A stretch of 64,000 nt of DNA, taken from assembly GCF_004803755.1 (NCBI RefSeq), contig NZ_CP032311.1:5606001-5670000 (forward strand), written 5' to 3'. Below, in pieces: positions 18,374 to 28,324 of the stretch (positions are counted from its first letter, which is position 1; the number at the start of each line of letters is the position of its first letter). Both the position numbers and the translations under genes were made by a program. The notes under the pieces were generated by a model. It saw nothing but the letters and a program-made list of their open reading frames with translations. It made no database searches and had not been told where the DNA came from. The DNA is from Pseudomonas sp. DG56-2 (GTDB lineage Bacteria > Pseudomonadota > Gammaproteobacteria > Pseudomonadales > Pseudomonadaceae).

Positions 18374-18619
18374 ATGTCGTTTACCCCCGATCTGATTGCC
18401 GAGCTGGAAGTCCTTGCCCTGTTCAACCTGGATAGCAGCCAGGAAGGTATCAAGGTTCACAACACTGCCTCTCAAGAGCTCATCGCTGCCGCCCAGCGCC
18501 TGTACGACAAAGGTTTGACCGACCAGCATGATGGCGGCTACCTGACCAGTCTGGGGCATGATGCGGCCGAACACGCACAGCAACTGCTGACTATCCTGAA
18601 AGTCGCCCAACCGGCCTGA
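18374..18619 (+). CDS. TIGR02647 family protein
   Basis: An 81-residue helical protein matching the TIGR02647 family of gammaproteobacterial small proteins of unknown function. The start SFTPDLIAELEVLALFNLDSSQEGIKVH and the later LTDQHDGGYLTSLGHDAAEHAQ are characteristic. It lies between the acidic hypothetical gene and cyaA and is followed by a strong hairpin. Confidence 0.82.
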   Translation: MSFTPDLIAELEVLALFNLDSSQEGIKVHNTASQELIAAAQRLYDKGLTDQHDGGYLTSLGHDAAEHAQQLLTILKVAQPA

Positions 18620-18629
18620 AAACAATGCT

Positions 18630-18657
18630 CATCGCGGAGCAAATCTGCTCCGCGATG
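18630..18657. repeat. REP-like hairpin between TIGR02647 gene and cyaA
   Basis: CATCGCGGAGC and GCTCCGCGATG form a perfect 11-bp inverted repeat with a 6-nt loop. The CGCGGAGC core resembles common Pseudomonas intergenic repeats. It has no T-tract, but could still end transcription or protect the 3' end of the upstream mRNA. Confidence 0.6.
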
Positions 18658-18741
18658 CATTCAACGCTAATAAAATGGCGTCAAAATTAAATTAGCGCTT
18701 AAACTCGCCTCAGCTCCCCAGACGGCCGGTTTTAGCGCGCA

Positions 18742-21588
18742 ATGAACCACCCCTACGAAATTCGCCCCGACCTCGAACAGGGCATTGACCGAAAGGTGCT
18801 CAGCCAACTGCGCCAACGCTTCCTGACGCTCAATCAGGGGCGACTCTACCGAGCCCTGGAAGGATTATCGAGCCGTCAGCAGCAAGTGTTGACGCTGTTG
18901 CCGCTGTTTCTGCACGTCAATCACCCGCTGCTTCCTGGCTATGTATCTGGAACCACGCCCGCAGGGGTCGCCAACTTCGAACCTGACGCCAACATACTGG
19001 CCGAAGCCCAGCGCCTGACACGCTCCTTCTCCTACAAGGCCCGCCATGGCAAGCCATCCATGCCCATCCACGGGCTGTTCCTGATGGGCAGCCTGGGCAC
19101 GCTGGCCCAGGCAGAACAAAGTGATATGGACGTGTGGGTCTGCCACGCAGCCCATCTCGGCGATAGCGAACTGGCTGAACTGCGCAAAAAAGCCCAACTG
19201 TTGGAGAACTGGGCCACCAGCCAAGGCGCCGAGGCCCACCTGTTTCTGATCGAACCGCAACGCTTCGTGAGCGGCGCACGCGACAGCCAACTCAGCTCCG
19301 ACGACTGCGGAACCACCCAGCACTATTTACTACTGGACGAGTTCTACCGCACCGCGATCTGGCTCGCCGGACGCACCCCGTTGTGGTGGCTGGTGCCAGT
19401 CTACGAAGAGTCGCGTTACCACCCGTACATCGACACACTTCTGTCCAAGCGCTTCGTGCGCGCCGACGAGTACCTGGACTTGGGGCACCTGGCGCATATT
19501 CCGCCAGGGGAGTATGTCGGCGCAGGTCTCTGGCAGCTTTTCAAGGGCATCGAGTCGCCCTACAAATCGGTGCTGAAACTGCTCTTGACCGAGGTCTATG
19601 CCAGCGAACACCCGCACGTGAATTGCCTGAGCCTGCAATTCAAACAGGCGGTATTTGCCAATCAGCTCGATCTCGACGAGCTCGATCCGTACATGATGGT
19701 CTACCGGCGCATCGAGAAGTACCTACAAGCACGCGGAGAGCAACAGCGACTTGAGCTGGTGCGTCGCAGCCTGTACCTGAAAGTGAACAGGAAACTCAGT
19801 GGCCAGCCGCGCCAACGCGGCAACTGGCAGCGTGCACTGCTTGAGCGACTCAGCGAGGAATGGGGTTGGGACGAGCGCCAACTGGCATTGCTCGACGCCC
19901 GCAGTCAATGGAAGGTACGCCAGGTGGCAGTCGAACGCCGCGATCTGGTCGCCGAGCTCAACTACAGCTATCGCTTCCTCTGCCAGTTTGCCCGTAACCA
20001 GAATGCAGCAAGTCGAATCGACCACCGTGACCTGAGCATCCTCGGCCGGCGCCTGTATGCAGCGTTTGAACGCCGCGCAGGCAAAGTCGAGGTCATCAAC
20101 CCAGGCATTGCCCCGGACCTGGCCGAAGATACCCTTACGCTGGTGCAATCGCCCAACCGCAAAGAACCCGGAGAGGTTCACTGGGGCCTGTACAACGGTA
20201 ACCTGGGCGTGCACGAATGGGAGCACTTCGCGCCACTCAAGCGCTGCCGAGAACTGCTCGAGTTACTGGCCTGGGCTCATCGCAATGGGGTAATCGACAA
20301 CACTACACGCCTGGCCTTGCATCCAGGCAGCAGCGACCTGAGTGAATATGAGCTGTTCAACCTGTTGGGCAGCCTGCAACAAAGCATCCCTCTACCCTTG
20401 CCGATGATCAGCGAACAGCGCCTACTACAGTCGAGCGTGGCGGACGAAATTCTCCTGTTGATCAATGTCGGCATCGACCCGTTACGCCACCATCGTGACC
20501 TGAACATTCTGATGACCACCGAGCGTACCGACTCGCTGAGCTACGCTGGCGTACGTGAGAACCTGGTCCTGACCCTCGATCAGGTAACGCTCAATAGCTG
20601 GAACGAGGTTCAGGTGCACCGCTACGAGGGTGAGCATGCCTTGCTGCGGTGCTTGCGCGACTACCTCAATGGTTTGGGTGATTGCAGCCATCGACCACGG
20701 TTGCGGGTTCAGTGCTTCTGCCACAACCGAGCCCCAGCCATTGCTCTGCGGGTCGAAGAGGTTTTTCTCAATGCCCAGGCGCTGCTGGCGCAGCACCTCA
20801 ACTTCCGTTATTTGTTGCAAGTCCAGCAGCACACCCACGTCTTGGAGCTGCAGGCCGGTGCAGTGAACCTGGTAACGCTTGAGGGCCAGGATGCTGTTTC
20901 GCACTATTTAAGCAAGGAACGTTGCGAGTACAGCCCGCTGCACCTGGATGCCAACGCCCTGCAGGAGCTGGACCTGGCCCAGGTTCTGCCACTGGGACAA
21001 CCGCGCTGTATTCAGGTGTTTTATCGACTGCAGGATGCCTGGGCCACTGTCTATGTGCTCGATGAGCACAACGCACTCTGGCAACAGCGCCTGCCTTACC
21101 ATGACGAAAACAGCCTGCTACTGCCGCTACAGCGCTTCATGCAGTCCATGGTTTTTCGCCGTGAAGCGCGGCTGCCGCTGGACAATCTTCACGCTCAAGG
21201 TTCGCTGGAGATTCTTTATTACCAATTGTTGCCTTCAGGCACTGGCAAGGTCCGCCAGGTGGATGCCAAGCAAGTGCAGCGTAATGCCATCGCCCTGCCT
21301 TACTACGAAGTGCAGGCGATTTTGCAGGCAGGCGCCAGCGATGACGTTCAGGTCACTTTGTATTGTAATCAGCGGGAGTTTTCCGAACTCGAGCATGGCG
21401 ACCAGCTGTATACCATGGTCGCCCGCGAGATCATCGAGCAGCGCCGCGAGACCGAGCGCTACCGTTGTTACATTACTGACCTGGACCTGTCTGCCGTGCT
21501 TGCCGAAGGCCTGGGTTCGAGCACTCTCTACCTGCGCTACAAAGGCGAGCTGGAGCAGGCGCTCAACGAGGCCCTGGCGCAGGTCTAA
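18742..21588 (+). CDS. cyaA: Class I adenylate cyclase
   Basis: A 948-residue class I (enterobacterial type) adenylate cyclase making cAMP from ATP. The N-terminal catalytic half has the nucleotidyltransferase signature LFLMGSLGTLAQAEQSDMDVW (about 112-132) with the GS pair and the catalytic DxD. The C-terminal half is the regulatory domain. cAMP would act through Vfr/Crp. The length is slightly above that of E. coli CyaA (848). An 84-nt spacer with the inverted repeat CGCTAAT/ATTAGCG (18665-18697) precedes the hydrophobic-poor start NHPYEIRPDLEQGID. Confidence 0.95.
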   Translation: MNHPYEIRPDLEQGIDRKVLSQLRQRFLTLNQGRLYRALEGLSSRQQQVLTLLPLFLHVNHPLLPGYVSGTTPAGVANFEPDANILAEAQRLTRSFSYKARHGKPSMPIHGLFLMGSLGTLAQAEQSDMDVWVCHAAHLGDSELAELRKKAQLLENWATSQGAEAHLFLIEPQRFVSGARDSQLSSDDCGTTQHYLLLDEFYRTAIWLAGRTPLWWLVPVYEESRYHPYIDTLLSKRFVRADEYLDLGHLAHIPPGEYVGAGLWQLFKGIESPYKSVLKLLLTEVYASEHPHVNCLSLQFKQAVFANQLDLDELDPYMMVYRRIEKYLQARGEQQRLELVRRSLYLKVNRKLSGQPRQRGNWQRALLERLSEEWGWDERQLALLDARSQWKVRQVAVERRDLVAELNYSYRFLCQFARNQNAASRIDHRDLSILGRRLYAAFERRAGKVEVINPGIAPDLAEDTLTLVQSPNRKEPGEVHWGLYNGNLGVHEWEHFAPLKRCRELLELLAWAHRNGVIDNTTRLALHPGSSDLSEYELFNLLGSLQQSIPLPLPMISEQRLLQSSVADEILLLINVGIDPLRHHRDLNILMTTERTDSLSYAGVRENLVLTLDQVTLNSWNEVQVHRYEGEHALLRCLRDYLNGLGDCSHRPRLRVQCFCHNRAPAIALRVEEVFLNAQALLAQHLNFRYLLQVQQHTHVLELQAGAVNLVTLEGQDAVSHYLSKERCEYSPLHLDANALQELDLAQVLPLGQPRCIQVFYRLQDAWATVYVLDEHNALWQQRLPYHDENSLLLPLQRFMQSMVFRREARLPLDNLHAQGSLEILYYQLLPSGTGKVRQVDAKQVQRNAIALPYYEVQAILQAGASDDVQVTLYCNQREFSELEHGDQLYTMVAREIIEQRRETERYRCYITDLDLSAVLAEGLGSSTLYLRYKGELEQALNEALAQV

Positions 21589-21591
21589 GGC

Positions 21592-22011
21592 TCAGAGATC
21601 GAAGTTGCCAGCCGCTTCGGGCTGGTATTCAACTTCCAGCAGCTTCAGCTTGAGCGTTTTGCCGCCCGGGGCCGGCCAATCGATCTGCTCACCTACCGAC
21701 AAGCCCAGCAGCGCACTGCCGATGGGGGCCAGGATGGAGATCTTGCCTTCGTCGGCGTTGGCGTCCTTCGGGTAGACCAGGGTCAGGTGGTAGTCCTTGC
21801 CACTGGCTTCTTCGCGGCAATGAACCCGGGAGTTCATGGTCACGACACCGGCCGGAACTTCCTCGTGACCGACCTGTTCGGCGCGGTCCAGCTCGTCCTG
21901 CAAGGCGAGCACACCCGGCGTATCCTGCATCTTCTCATCGAGGCTGTCGATCAGACGCTCGAGACGCTGTACGTCCAATCGGGTGACGATAATGGAAGGC
22001 TTGGTGCTCAT
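21592..22011 (-). CDS. rnk: Nucleoside diphosphate kinase regulator Rnk
   Basis: A 139-residue protein with an N-terminal coiled coil (RLERLIDSLDEKM) and a C-terminal GreA/GreB-like FKBP-fold domain (about 55-130, including SILAPIGSALLGLSVGEQIDW). Rnk binds RNA polymerase in the secondary-channel region and is known as a regulator of nucleoside diphosphate kinase. I used the ATG at 22011, which begins STKPSIIVTRLD as in other Rnk proteins. It is convergent with cyaA, 3 nt between stops. Confidence 0.93.
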   Translation of the reverse strand: MSTKPSIIVTRLDVQRLERLIDSLDEKMQDTPGVLALQDELDRAEQVGHEEVPAGVVTMNSRVHCREEASGKDYHLTLVYPKDANADEGKISILAPIGSALLGLSVGEQIDWPAPGGKTLKLKLLEVEYQPEAAGNFDL

Positions 22012-22046
22012 GATCCAGTCAGGCTCCTTTTTTTGAGCGATATAAA

Positions 22047-22075
22047 GCAAAACCCCGCCCAAGGGCGGGGTTTGC
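22047..22075 (-). terminator. Terminator of the cyaY-DUF1289 operon
   Basis: GCAAACCCCGCCC and GGGCGGGGTTTTGC form a strong GC-rich stem with a 2-nt loop, read on the minus strand, followed by a T-rich run. It separates the cyaY/DUF1289 unit from rnk. Confidence 0.8.
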
Positions 22076-22144
22076 AGGAATTCGGCACTGCCGAAGCAAG
22101 TTCGACACTACCACAGCCAAGTAAATACACAATACCCGAAGGGA

Positions 22145-22366
22145 TTACGCCGATCCTGCCAGTTGCCGACGAGTCTGCGCCTCCTGGCAGATTTGCCGAC
22201 GACGCTGGTCATCGGCAGAGCGCCACTGGCGAATGTCCTCGACATGACGGAAACAGCCAATACAAACCTTGTTCTCATCCAGCCGACAAGTGCTGATGCA
22301 AGGCGATGGCACCGCCGGACTGACATTGCTGTAGAGCGGCTTGGCCGGCTTCGACGCGCTGCTCAT
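22145..22366 (-). CDS. DUF1289 domain small cysteine protein
   Basis: A 73-residue protein with the DUF1289 four-cysteine pattern, CISTCRLDENKVCIGC (C-x3-C-x8-C-x2-C, about residues 23-38), likely a zinc or iron-sulfur site. Basic helical residues follow (RQWRSADDQRRR). The start at 22366 lies 1 nt after the cyaY stop, so it is co-translated with the iron-sulfur assembly protein. The role is unknown; metal binding is inferred from the cysteines. Confidence 0.82.
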   Translation of the reverse strand: MSSASKPAKPLYSNVSPAVPSPCISTCRLDENKVCIGCFRHVEDIRQWRSADDQRRRQICQEAQTRRQLAGSA

Positions 22367-22367
22367 C

Positions 22368-22700
22368 TCAGATCTCTTCGAAGTCGAGCTTCTCGCCCAC
22401 CCGCTCCCAGACGATGCGCTCAAGCATCTCGCCCAGCAACTCTTCGGTTTTTTCGCAGGTCCATTTGCCGCTCTGCTCGTCGTAGTCGAAATGGAAACCG
22501 CCGGACTTGTCAGCCAGCCACAGCTGACGCAGTGGCTCCTGGCGACTGAAAATCAACTGGCTACCATTGTCGAACTTGATGGTCAGGACGCCAGCCGAAT
22601 TCTCCATATCCAGATCCAGATCGGTGTCGTCGAACAGGTCTTCCAGGGCCTGTTGGGTCGCATCGACCAGGTCGTGAAAACGCGCTTCGGTCAAACTCAT
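22368..22700 (-). CDS. cyaY: Frataxin-like iron-sulfur assembly protein CyaY
   Basis: A 110-residue bacterial frataxin. The acidic first helix (EARFHDLVDATQQALEDLFDD) is the iron-binding surface. The beta-sheet core GVLTIKFDNGSQLIFSRQEPLRQLWLA includes the frataxin N-x-Q-x(3)-W-like signature. It regulates the cysteine desulfurase IscS and supplies or senses iron. I used the ATG at 22700; ten more codons are open upstream but do not resemble the family. It is divergent from lptM-lysA. Confidence 0.93.
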   Translation of the reverse strand: MSLTEARFHDLVDATQQALEDLFDDTDLDLDMENSAGVLTIKFDNGSQLIFSRQEPLRQLWLADKSGGFHFDYDEQSGKWTCEKTEELLGEMLERIVWERVGEKLDFEEI

Positions 22701-22890
22701 TGCAAGAACCTCAAAAATGTCTGCACACACGCAAGCCGGGGAAGATACGAGCGACGCGCGCCGAATGCAAAGGATAACGCCCAGTGCCTGACGCAGCAGC
22801 CCCCGCCCGACGGCGGGCTGCCTGCATAGGCAAGGCGGCAGGTGCTCGGTATACTCGGGCGCAATACTGCATATTTCAAAGGATTACGCC

Positions 22891-23028
22891 ATGAAGCGCC
22901 TGATCTCCTCCCTCGCGGCGCTCGTCGCGATTGCCTGCCTTGTTTCCGCCTGCGGCCAGAAAGGTCCGCTGTACCTGCCAGACGACAGTAAAGACGGTCA
23001 AAAGTCGCAATCGCACAAGCATCAGTAA
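22891..23028 (+). CDS. lptM: LptM-type small lipoprotein
   Basis: A 45-residue lipoprotein. A signal peptide ([20 protein letters not shown]) ends in a lipobox with the lipidated cysteine C21. The diagnostic [12 protein letters not shown] motif of the YifL/LptM family follows, then a polar tail. In E. coli LptM binds the LptD/LptE translocon and helps correct disulfide formation in LptD. It starts the lptM-lysA-dapF-DUF484-xerC-yigB operon, 9 nt before lysA. Confidence 0.92.
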   Translation: MKRLISSLAALVAIACLVSACGQKGPLYLPDDSKDGQKSQSHKHQ

Positions 23029-23037
23029 GGGTAACCC

Positions 23038-24285
23038 ATGGACGCTTTCAACTACCGCGACGGTGAACTGTTCGCGGAAGGCGTGGCCCTGTCGGCCATC
23101 GCCGAACGTTTCGGCACGCCAACCTACGTCTACTCGCGCGCTCACATCGAGGCCCAGTACCGTAGCTATGCCGACGCCCTGCAGGGCGTTTCGCACCTGG
23201 TCTGCTTTGCGGTCAAAGCCAACTCCAATCTTGGCGTGCTGAATCTGCTGGCGCGTCTGGGCGCAGGTTTCGACATCGTGTCCGGCGGTGAGCTCGAGCG
23301 GGTCCTGGCCGCTGGTGGAAGCGCCGACCGTGTAGTGTTCTCGGGCGTCGGCAAAACCCGTGAAGACATGCGCCGTGCCCTGGAAGTCGGTGTTCACTGC
23401 TTCAACGTCGAGTCCACCGACGAGCTGGAGCGCCTGCAAGTGGTGGCTGCCGAGATGGGCCTGCGCGCCCCGGTTTCGCTGCGGGTCAACCCGGACGTCG
23501 ACGCTGGCACCCACCCGTACATCTCCACGGGCCTGAAAGAAAACAAGTTCGGTATCGCTATCGCCGATGCTGAAGAGGTTTACATTCGCGCTGCCCAGTT
23601 GCCCAACCTGGAAGTGGTCGGTGTCGATTGCCACATCGGTTCGCAACTGACCACCCTGGAGCCTTTCCTCGATGCCCTCGACCGCCTGCTGGCGCTGATC
23701 GATCGCCTCGGTGACTGTGGCATCCTCCTGCGTCACCTGGACCTGGGTGGCGGCCTCGGCGTGCGTTACTGTGACGAAGAACCGCCACTGGCGGGCGACT
23801 ACATCAAGGCCATCCGCGAACGCGTGGGCGACCGTGACCTGGCACTGGTGTTCGAGCCGGGCCGCTACATTGTGGCCAACGCCGGCGTCCTGTTGACCCG
23901 CGTCGAATACCTCAAGCACACAGAGCACAAAGACTTCGCCATCGTCGATGCGGCCATGAACGACCTGATCCGCCCGGCCCTCTACCAGGCCTGGATGGAC
24001 GTCACTGCCGTGCAGCCGCGTGCCGGTGAAGGCCGTAACTATGATGTAGTCGGTCCGATCTGCGAAACCGGTGACTTCCTGGCCAAAGAGCGCACGCTGA
24101 ACCTGGCCGAAGGTGATTTGCTGGCAGTGCAGTCCGCGGGCGCCTATGGTTTTGTCATGAGCTCGAACTACAACACCCGTGGTCGCTGTGCCGAGATCCT
24201 GGTCGATGGTGACCAGGCGTTTGAAGTGCGTCGCCGGGAAACTGTCGCCGAGTTGTTCGCTGGCGAAAGCCTGCTGCCGGAGTAA
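23038..24285 (+). CDS. lysA: Diaminopimelate decarboxylase
   Basis: A 415-residue PLP enzyme (alanine-racemase fold, group IV decarboxylase) converting meso-diaminopimelate to L-lysine. The PLP lysine is K60 in CFAVKANSN. The phosphate-binding glycine loop DLGGGLGV and the active-site region [11 protein letters not shown] are intact. It lies 9 nt after lptM and 4 nt before dapF. Confidence 0.96.
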   Translation: MDAFNYRDGELFAEGVALSAIAERFGTPTYVYSRAHIEAQYRSYADALQGVSHLVCFAVKANSNLGVLNLLARLGAGFDIVSGGELERVLAAGGSADRVVFSGVGKTREDMRRALEVGVHCFNVESTDELERLQVVAAEMGLRAPVSLRVNPDVDAGTHPYISTGLKENKFGIAIADAEEVYIRAAQLPNLEVVGVDCHIGSQLTTLEPFLDALDRLLALIDRLGDCGILLRHLDLGGGLGVRYCDEEPPLAGDYIKAIRERVGDRDLALVFEPGRYIVANAGVLLTRVEYLKHTEHKDFAIVDAAMNDLIRPALYQAWMDVTAVQPRAGEGRNYDVVGPICETGDFLAKERTLNLAEGDLLAVQSAGAYGFVMSSNYNTRGRCAEILVDGDQAFEVRRRETVAELFAGESLLPE

Positions 24286-24289
24286 ACCC

Positions 24290-25120
24290 ATGCTGCTGCG
24301 TTTTACCAAAATGCATGGGCTGGGCAACGACTTCATGGTCCTCGACCTGGTCAGCCAGCATGCGCACATCTTGCCCAAGCACGCTAAGCAATGGGGTGAT
24401 CGCCACACCGGTATCGGCTTCGACCAGTTGCTGATCGTCGAAGCGCCGAGCAATCCGGAAGTGGACTTCCGCTACCGAATCTTCAATGCCGACGGCTCTG
24501 AAGTAGAGCAATGTGGCAACGGAGCACGCTGTTTCGCGCGCTTCGTGCTGGACAAGCGCCTGACTGCAAAAAAACGCATTCGGGTCGAAACCAAGAGCGG
24601 TGTCATCGAGCTGGACGTGCGCAGTGATGGGCAGATCAGCGTCGATATGGGCCCGCCTCGGCTGGTGCCTGCCGACATTCCGTTCGATGCACCGGCCCAG
24701 GCGTTGAGCTATCCACTGGAAGTAGCCGGACAACAGATCGAGTTGGCCGCCGTATCCATGGGTAACCCCCATGCTGTGATACGCGTCAACGACATCAACA
24801 ACGCACCGGTTCATGAACTGGGGCCACAGATCGAACACCATCCGCGCTTCCCACAGCGGGTCAACGTCGGTTTTATCCAGATCATTGACCGTCACCGCGC
24901 TCAATTGCGCGTCTGGGAGCGCGGCGCTGGGGAAACCCAAGCCTGCGGTACTGGCGCCTGCGCGGCTGCCGTGGCTGCGATCAGCCAGGGCTGGATGGAT
25001 TCCCCACTACTGATAGATCTTCCCGGTGGACGCCTGTCGATCGAATGGGAAGGCCCAGGCAAGCCGGTCATCATGACCGGCCCCGCCGTTCGCGTATTTG
25101 AAGGACAGGTTCGTCTATGA
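24290..25120 (+). CDS. dapF: Diaminopimelate epimerase
   Basis: A 276-residue cofactor-free racemase converting LL- to meso-diaminopimelate, feeding both LysA and peptidoglycan synthesis. The two catalytic cysteines are C75 in EQCGNGARC and C219 in TQACGTGAC. The start [11 protein letters not shown] is the family N-terminus, so I set the start at 24290, 4 nt after the lysA stop. Confidence 0.96.
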   Translation: MLLRFTKMHGLGNDFMVLDLVSQHAHILPKHAKQWGDRHTGIGFDQLLIVEAPSNPEVDFRYRIFNADGSEVEQCGNGARCFARFVLDKRLTAKKRIRVETKSGVIELDVRSDGQISVDMGPPRLVPADIPFDAPAQALSYPLEVAGQQIELAAVSMGNPHAVIRVNDINNAPVHELGPQIEHHPRFPQRVNVGFIQIIDRHRAQLRVWERGAGETQACGTGACAAAVAAISQGWMDSPLLIDLPGGRLSIEWEGPGKPVIMTGPAVRVFEGQVRL

Positions 25121-25133
25121 GTGAGTGCCAACC

Positions 25134-25871
25134 ATGACCGATCAGCCCCAGGCTCCCGCCGAACAGCCCACCGACCTTAGCGCCGAGGGCTCGACGCCCG
25201 CCTTCGGGGCTGATGCCGTGGTTGCGTACCTGCGTGACAACCCGACGTTCTTCGCGGAACACGACGATCTGCTCTGCGAACTGAACATTCCCCATCAGCG
25301 CGGCGACAGCGTTTCGCTGGTGGAGCGTCAGCTCAAGCTGCTGCGCGACCGCAATATAGAAATGCGCCATCGCCTCTCGCAGTTGATGGACGTAGCCCGA
25401 GACAACGACCGGTTGTTCGACAAGACCCGTCGACTGATTCTCGATCTGCTCGATGCCGACAGCCTGGAAACCGTGGTCATGGCAGTCGAAGACAGCCTGC
25501 GCCAGGAATTCAAAGTACCCTTCGTCAGCCTGATTCTTTTCGGCGAAAGCGCAGCCCCTGTCGGCCGCTGGGTCAACAGTGCCGACGCCCAGCAAGCCAT
25601 CGGCGGCCTGTTGTGCAGCGGCAAGACAGTCAGTGGCAACTTGCGTGACCACGAGTTGGACTTTCTGTTTGGCGAAGACCAACGCAAAGAAGTCGGCTCC
25701 ACGGCGGTGGCGACCCTCAACCATCAAGGCCTGCATGGCGTGCTGGCCATCGCCAGCCGTGATCCGCAGCACTACAAAAGCACAGTAGGCACCCTGTTCC
25801 TCAGCTACATCGCCGAAGTGCTTGGCCGTGTCGTCCCGCGTTTTACCCAGACCCTACGCCCGGTACGTTGA
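25134..25871 (+). CDS. DUF484 family GAF-like protein
   Basis: A 245-residue DUF484 protein with an N-terminal helical region ([19 protein letters not shown], family hallmark) and a GAF-like domain from about 80. The GAF-like domain would be expected to bind a small ligand, but none is known. It sits between dapF and xerC, the conserved order in Pseudomonas and E. coli (yigA). I prefer the ATG at 25134 over the GTG at 25125. Its TGA stop shares one base with the xerC ATG. Confidence 0.87.
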   Translation: MTDQPQAPAEQPTDLSAEGSTPAFGADAVVAYLRDNPTFFAEHDDLLCELNIPHQRGDSVSLVERQLKLLRDRNIEMRHRLSQLMDVARDNDRLFDKTRRLILDLLDADSLETVVMAVEDSLRQEFKVPFVSLILFGESAAPVGRWVNSADAQQAIGGLLCSGKTVSGNLRDHELDFLFGEDQRKEVGSTAVATLNHQGLHGVLAIASRDPQHYKSTVGTLFLSYIAEVLGRVVPRFTQTLRPVR

Positions 25872-26770
25872 TGGAACGTCAGCTGCAGGCCTTCAGTGCG
25901 CACCTGCGCAATGAACGTCAGGTGTCCGAGCACACCCAGCTGGCTTATCGCCGCGACCTGGAAAGCGTTTTGGCGTTTTGCGGCAAAACCGGGATCGACA
26001 GCTGGAATGACCTGCAAATCCAGCACTTGCGCCAACTGATCGCCCGTCAGCATCATCAGGGACAATCCTCCCGCAGCCTGGCTCGCTTGCTCTCGGCAGT
26101 GCGCGGGTTGTATCGCTATCTCAATCGCGAAGGGCTGTGCAGCCATGATCCGGCCAACGGCTTGTCGGCGCCCAAGGGTGAGCGGCGCTTGCCGAAAACC
26201 CTCGACGCCGACCGCGCCCTGCAGTTGCTCGAAGGCGCAGTGGAAAACGACTTTCTCGCACGCCGCGATCACGCCATGCTGGAGCTGTTCTACTCCTCTG
26301 GCTTGCGCTTGTCAGAACTGACCAGCCTGAACCTTGACCATTTGGATCTACCTGCCGGCCTGGTGCAGGTGCATGGCAAGGGCAGCAAGACTCGCGTGCT
26401 GCCCGTCGGCCGCAAGGCACGTGAGGCAATGGAGCAATGGCTGGCCCTGCGCGGTATCAGCAGCCCGCAGGACGGCGCGGTATTCGTCAGCCAGCAAGGG
26501 CGTCGACTCGGTCCGCGTGCGATCCAGTTGCGCGTACAGGCGGCAGGAGCCCGAGAATTGGGCCAGAACCTGCACCCGCACATGTTGCGACACTCCTTCG
26601 CCAGCCATCTGCTGGAGTCGTCCCAAGACCTGCGTGCGGTACAGGAGATGCTCGGCCACGCCGACATTGCTACCACGCAGATCTACACTCACCTTGATTT
26701 CCAGCACTTGGCGGCCGTCTATGACAGTGCCCACCCCCGGGCAAAACGCAGTAAGGGCAGCGATTCATGA
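25871..26770 (+). CDS. xerC: Site-specific tyrosine recombinase XerC
   Basis: A 299-residue tyrosine recombinase that, with XerD, resolves chromosome dimers at dif during FtsK-driven segregation. The full catalytic set is visible: R146, K170, H237-x2-R240, H263 and the nucleophile Y272 in QIYTHLD. It has an N-terminal SAM-like core-binding domain (1 to about 95). The ATG overlaps the DUF484 stop by one base, and its own stop overlaps yigB by 4 nt. It is a housekeeping gene, not a phage integrase. Confidence 0.95.
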   Translation: MERQLQAFSAHLRNERQVSEHTQLAYRRDLESVLAFCGKTGIDSWNDLQIQHLRQLIARQHHQGQSSRSLARLLSAVRGLYRYLNREGLCSHDPANGLSAPKGERRLPKTLDADRALQLLEGAVENDFLARRDHAMLELFYSSGLRLSELTSLNLDHLDLPAGLVQVHGKGSKTRVLPVGRKAREAMEQWLALRGISSPQDGAVFVSQQGRRLGPRAIQLRVQAAGARELGQNLHPHMLRHSFASHLLESSQDLRAVQEMLGHADIATTQIYTHLDFQHLAAVYDSAHPRAKRSKGSDS

Positions 26771-27462
26771 GCATCGAACTGATCACTTTCGACCTGGATG
26801 ACACCTTGTGGGATACCGCACCGGTAATTGTCAGCGCCGAAGCCATCCTGCGTGACTGGCTGGCGGCCAATGCGCCAGACCTGGGCACAGTCCCGGTGGA
26901 GCATCTGTACGCTATCCGCGAACGTCTGGTGCAAGCCGAACCGGGGCTCAAGCATCGCATCAGCGCTCTGCGCCGGCGCGTCCTGTTTCACGCCCTCGAA
27001 GACGTCGGCTACAGCGAGAACAAAGCCCGTGAGCTAGCCAACGAAGGTTTTGAAGTGTTCTTGCACGCCCGCCACCAGATCGACATTTTTCCCGAAGTTC
27101 AGCCGGTACTGGAAATCCTTCGTCATCATTACACCCTTGGCGTTGTTACCAACGGCAATGCCGACGTGCGACGCCTGGGGCTCTCCGACTACTTCAAGTT
27201 TGCCCTGTGCGCCGAGGATATCGGCATCGGCAAGCCCGACCCTCAGCCCTTCCTTGAAGCCCTGCGCCAAGGCCAGGTCGAAGCTCATGCAGCGGTGCAT
27301 ATCGGCGATCATCCCGGGGACGACATTGCCGGGGCGCAACGTGCAGGCCTGCGGGCAATCTGGTTCAACCCGCAGGGCAAACCCTGGGAGGCTGAGAGCC
27401 GCCCTGATGCTGAAATCCAGCGCCTGTCGCAACTGCCCGAACTGCTCAACAGCTGGCGTTAA
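26767..27462 (+). CDS. yigB: HAD family hydrolase YigB (FMN/riboflavin-pathway phosphatase type)
   Basis: A 231-residue HAD-superfamily phosphatase. Motif I is [10 protein letters not shown] (nucleophile D9, general acid D11), motif II VVTNGN, motif III the lysine in GKPDP and motif [11 protein letters not shown]. coli YigB dephosphorylates the riboflavin intermediate 5-amino-6-(5-phospho-D-ribitylamino)uracil and also FMN. The symbol rests on homology and on the conserved dapF-DUF484-xerC-yigB order. It overlaps xerC by 4 nt and ends at a terminator. Confidence 0.87.
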   Translation: MSIELITFDLDDTLWDTAPVIVSAEAILRDWLAANAPDLGTVPVEHLYAIRERLVQAEPGLKHRISALRRRVLFHALEDVGYSENKARELANEGFEVFLHARHQIDIFPEVQPVLEILRHHYTLGVVTNGNADVRRLGLSDYFKFALCAEDIGIGKPDPQPFLEALRQGQVEAHAAVHIGDHPGDDIAGAQRAGLRAIWFNPQGKPWEAESRPDAEIQRLSQLPELLNSWR

Positions 27463-27477
27463 CCTTCTCACACGGCA

Positions 27478-27506
27478 CAAAAAAGCCCGCAGCGACGGCG
27501 GGCTTT
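27478..27506. terminator. Bidirectional terminator between yigB and sutA
   Basis: AAGCCCGC (27483-27490) and GCGGGCTT (27498-27505) form an 8-bp stem with a 7-nt loop. An A-run lies on the left and T residues on the right, so it can end transcription of yigB (+) and sutA (-). Confidence 0.85.
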
Positions 27507-27523
27507 CTTGCTGACAGAACCAC

Positions 27524-27850
27524 TCAGATAGGGCGGCTTCCGTACTTGTTGTCTGGCTTCTTGGGCGGATCGGCAACCACGTTGGCTTCCACTTCCTGCA
27601 CCTTGCCGCCACGCGAAAGGAACTCTTCCATGGCCTTGGCCAGGGCATCACGCTCCTTCTGCTTGGCTTCCATGCTCGGCATTTCATCTACCGAGACAGC
27701 AGCCGACTTGGACTTGCCCTTGGCAGCAGGTGCCGGGCTGTCGTCGCCACCATCGTCAGCCACATCATCGGCTGCCGCTTCGAGGCCCTCATCACCGTCG
27801 TCTTCGTCGCCTACTTCGAGGTCGTCATTTTCCAGATCGTCGTCGCTCAT
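27524..27850 (-). CDS. sutA: Transcriptional regulator SutA
   Basis: A 108-residue, highly acidic and mostly disordered protein. The Asp-rich N-terminus is followed by a central helix (KQKERDALAKAMEEFLSRGGKV) and the invariant tail VADPPKKPDNKYGSRPI. In P. aeruginosa SutA binds RNA polymerase and boosts transcription of rRNA and other genes during slow growth. Position next to amtB-glnK is the same as in P. aeruginosa. The tail and helix are the recognisable parts; the acidic region varies between species. Confidence 0.9.
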   Translation of the reverse strand: MSDDDLENDDLEVGDEDDGDEGLEAAADDVADDGGDDSPAPAAKGKSKSAAVSVDEMPSMEAKQKERDALAKAMEEFLSRGGKVQEVEANVVADPPKKPDNKYGSRPI

Positions 27851-28282
27851 GTTCTACCTCATGACTTGCGAAAAGCAGATTAGTTATAGACCAGCAGTGT
27901 CGTGAGTCGACAACCGCCAGAAGAAATTCAAAGGGTCGCGGGTTTGCCGCCACCTCGAGTGCGCGCAAAAAAGCTGGCGTGCACCGTGCAGGTCCCGCTC
28001 TTGGCAGGGCCTGACAAAATTAAAGAGCCGCCGATAGTGAATTGTCGGCCTACCCTGGCGTGATCAGCCTGCTCATTGGCAAGCCTAGCAAAGGGTAGCG
28101 AAGTTTGCGGACTGCTTGTCTGCTCCCTTCGGCGCGCATTCTAGCGTGCTCAGAGAAAAAGCAAAGTGTCTTACTATCACTCTGCTCTGTAAGTTTTCTC
28201 CCCGTGCGGCGCCAGCCGAGAAAGCAGGCGTAAAAACGTCATGGGAAACCGTTTGCGTTACCGGAAATCGACATCGTGCAGA
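27851..28282. other. Long intergenic region upstream of sutA
   Basis: These 432 nt upstream of sutA hold no convincing gene. Short open frames on both strands lack ribosome sites and family-like sequence. The sutA promoter must lie here. The length leaves room for a small RNA, but I saw no clear promoter-terminator pair. Confidence 0.45.
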
Positions 28283-28308
28283 CAAAAAAATGCCCGGCAA
28301 GCCGGGCA
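28283..28308 (-). terminator. Terminator of glnK-amtB
   Basis: On the minus strand TGCCCGGC and GCCGGGCA form a tight stem followed by seven T residues, 17 nt past the amtB stop. Confidence 0.85.
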
Positions 28309-28324
28309 AGATTTTTCGAGGGCG

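Noticed and set aside
22876..24453. 525-codon minus-strand open frame
   Set aside because: Antisense to lysA and dapF, both with intact active sites; no family-like sequence.
25871..26770. Tyrosine recombinase as a sign of a mobile element
   Set aside because: It is XerC in its usual dapF-DUF484-xerC-yigB operon.
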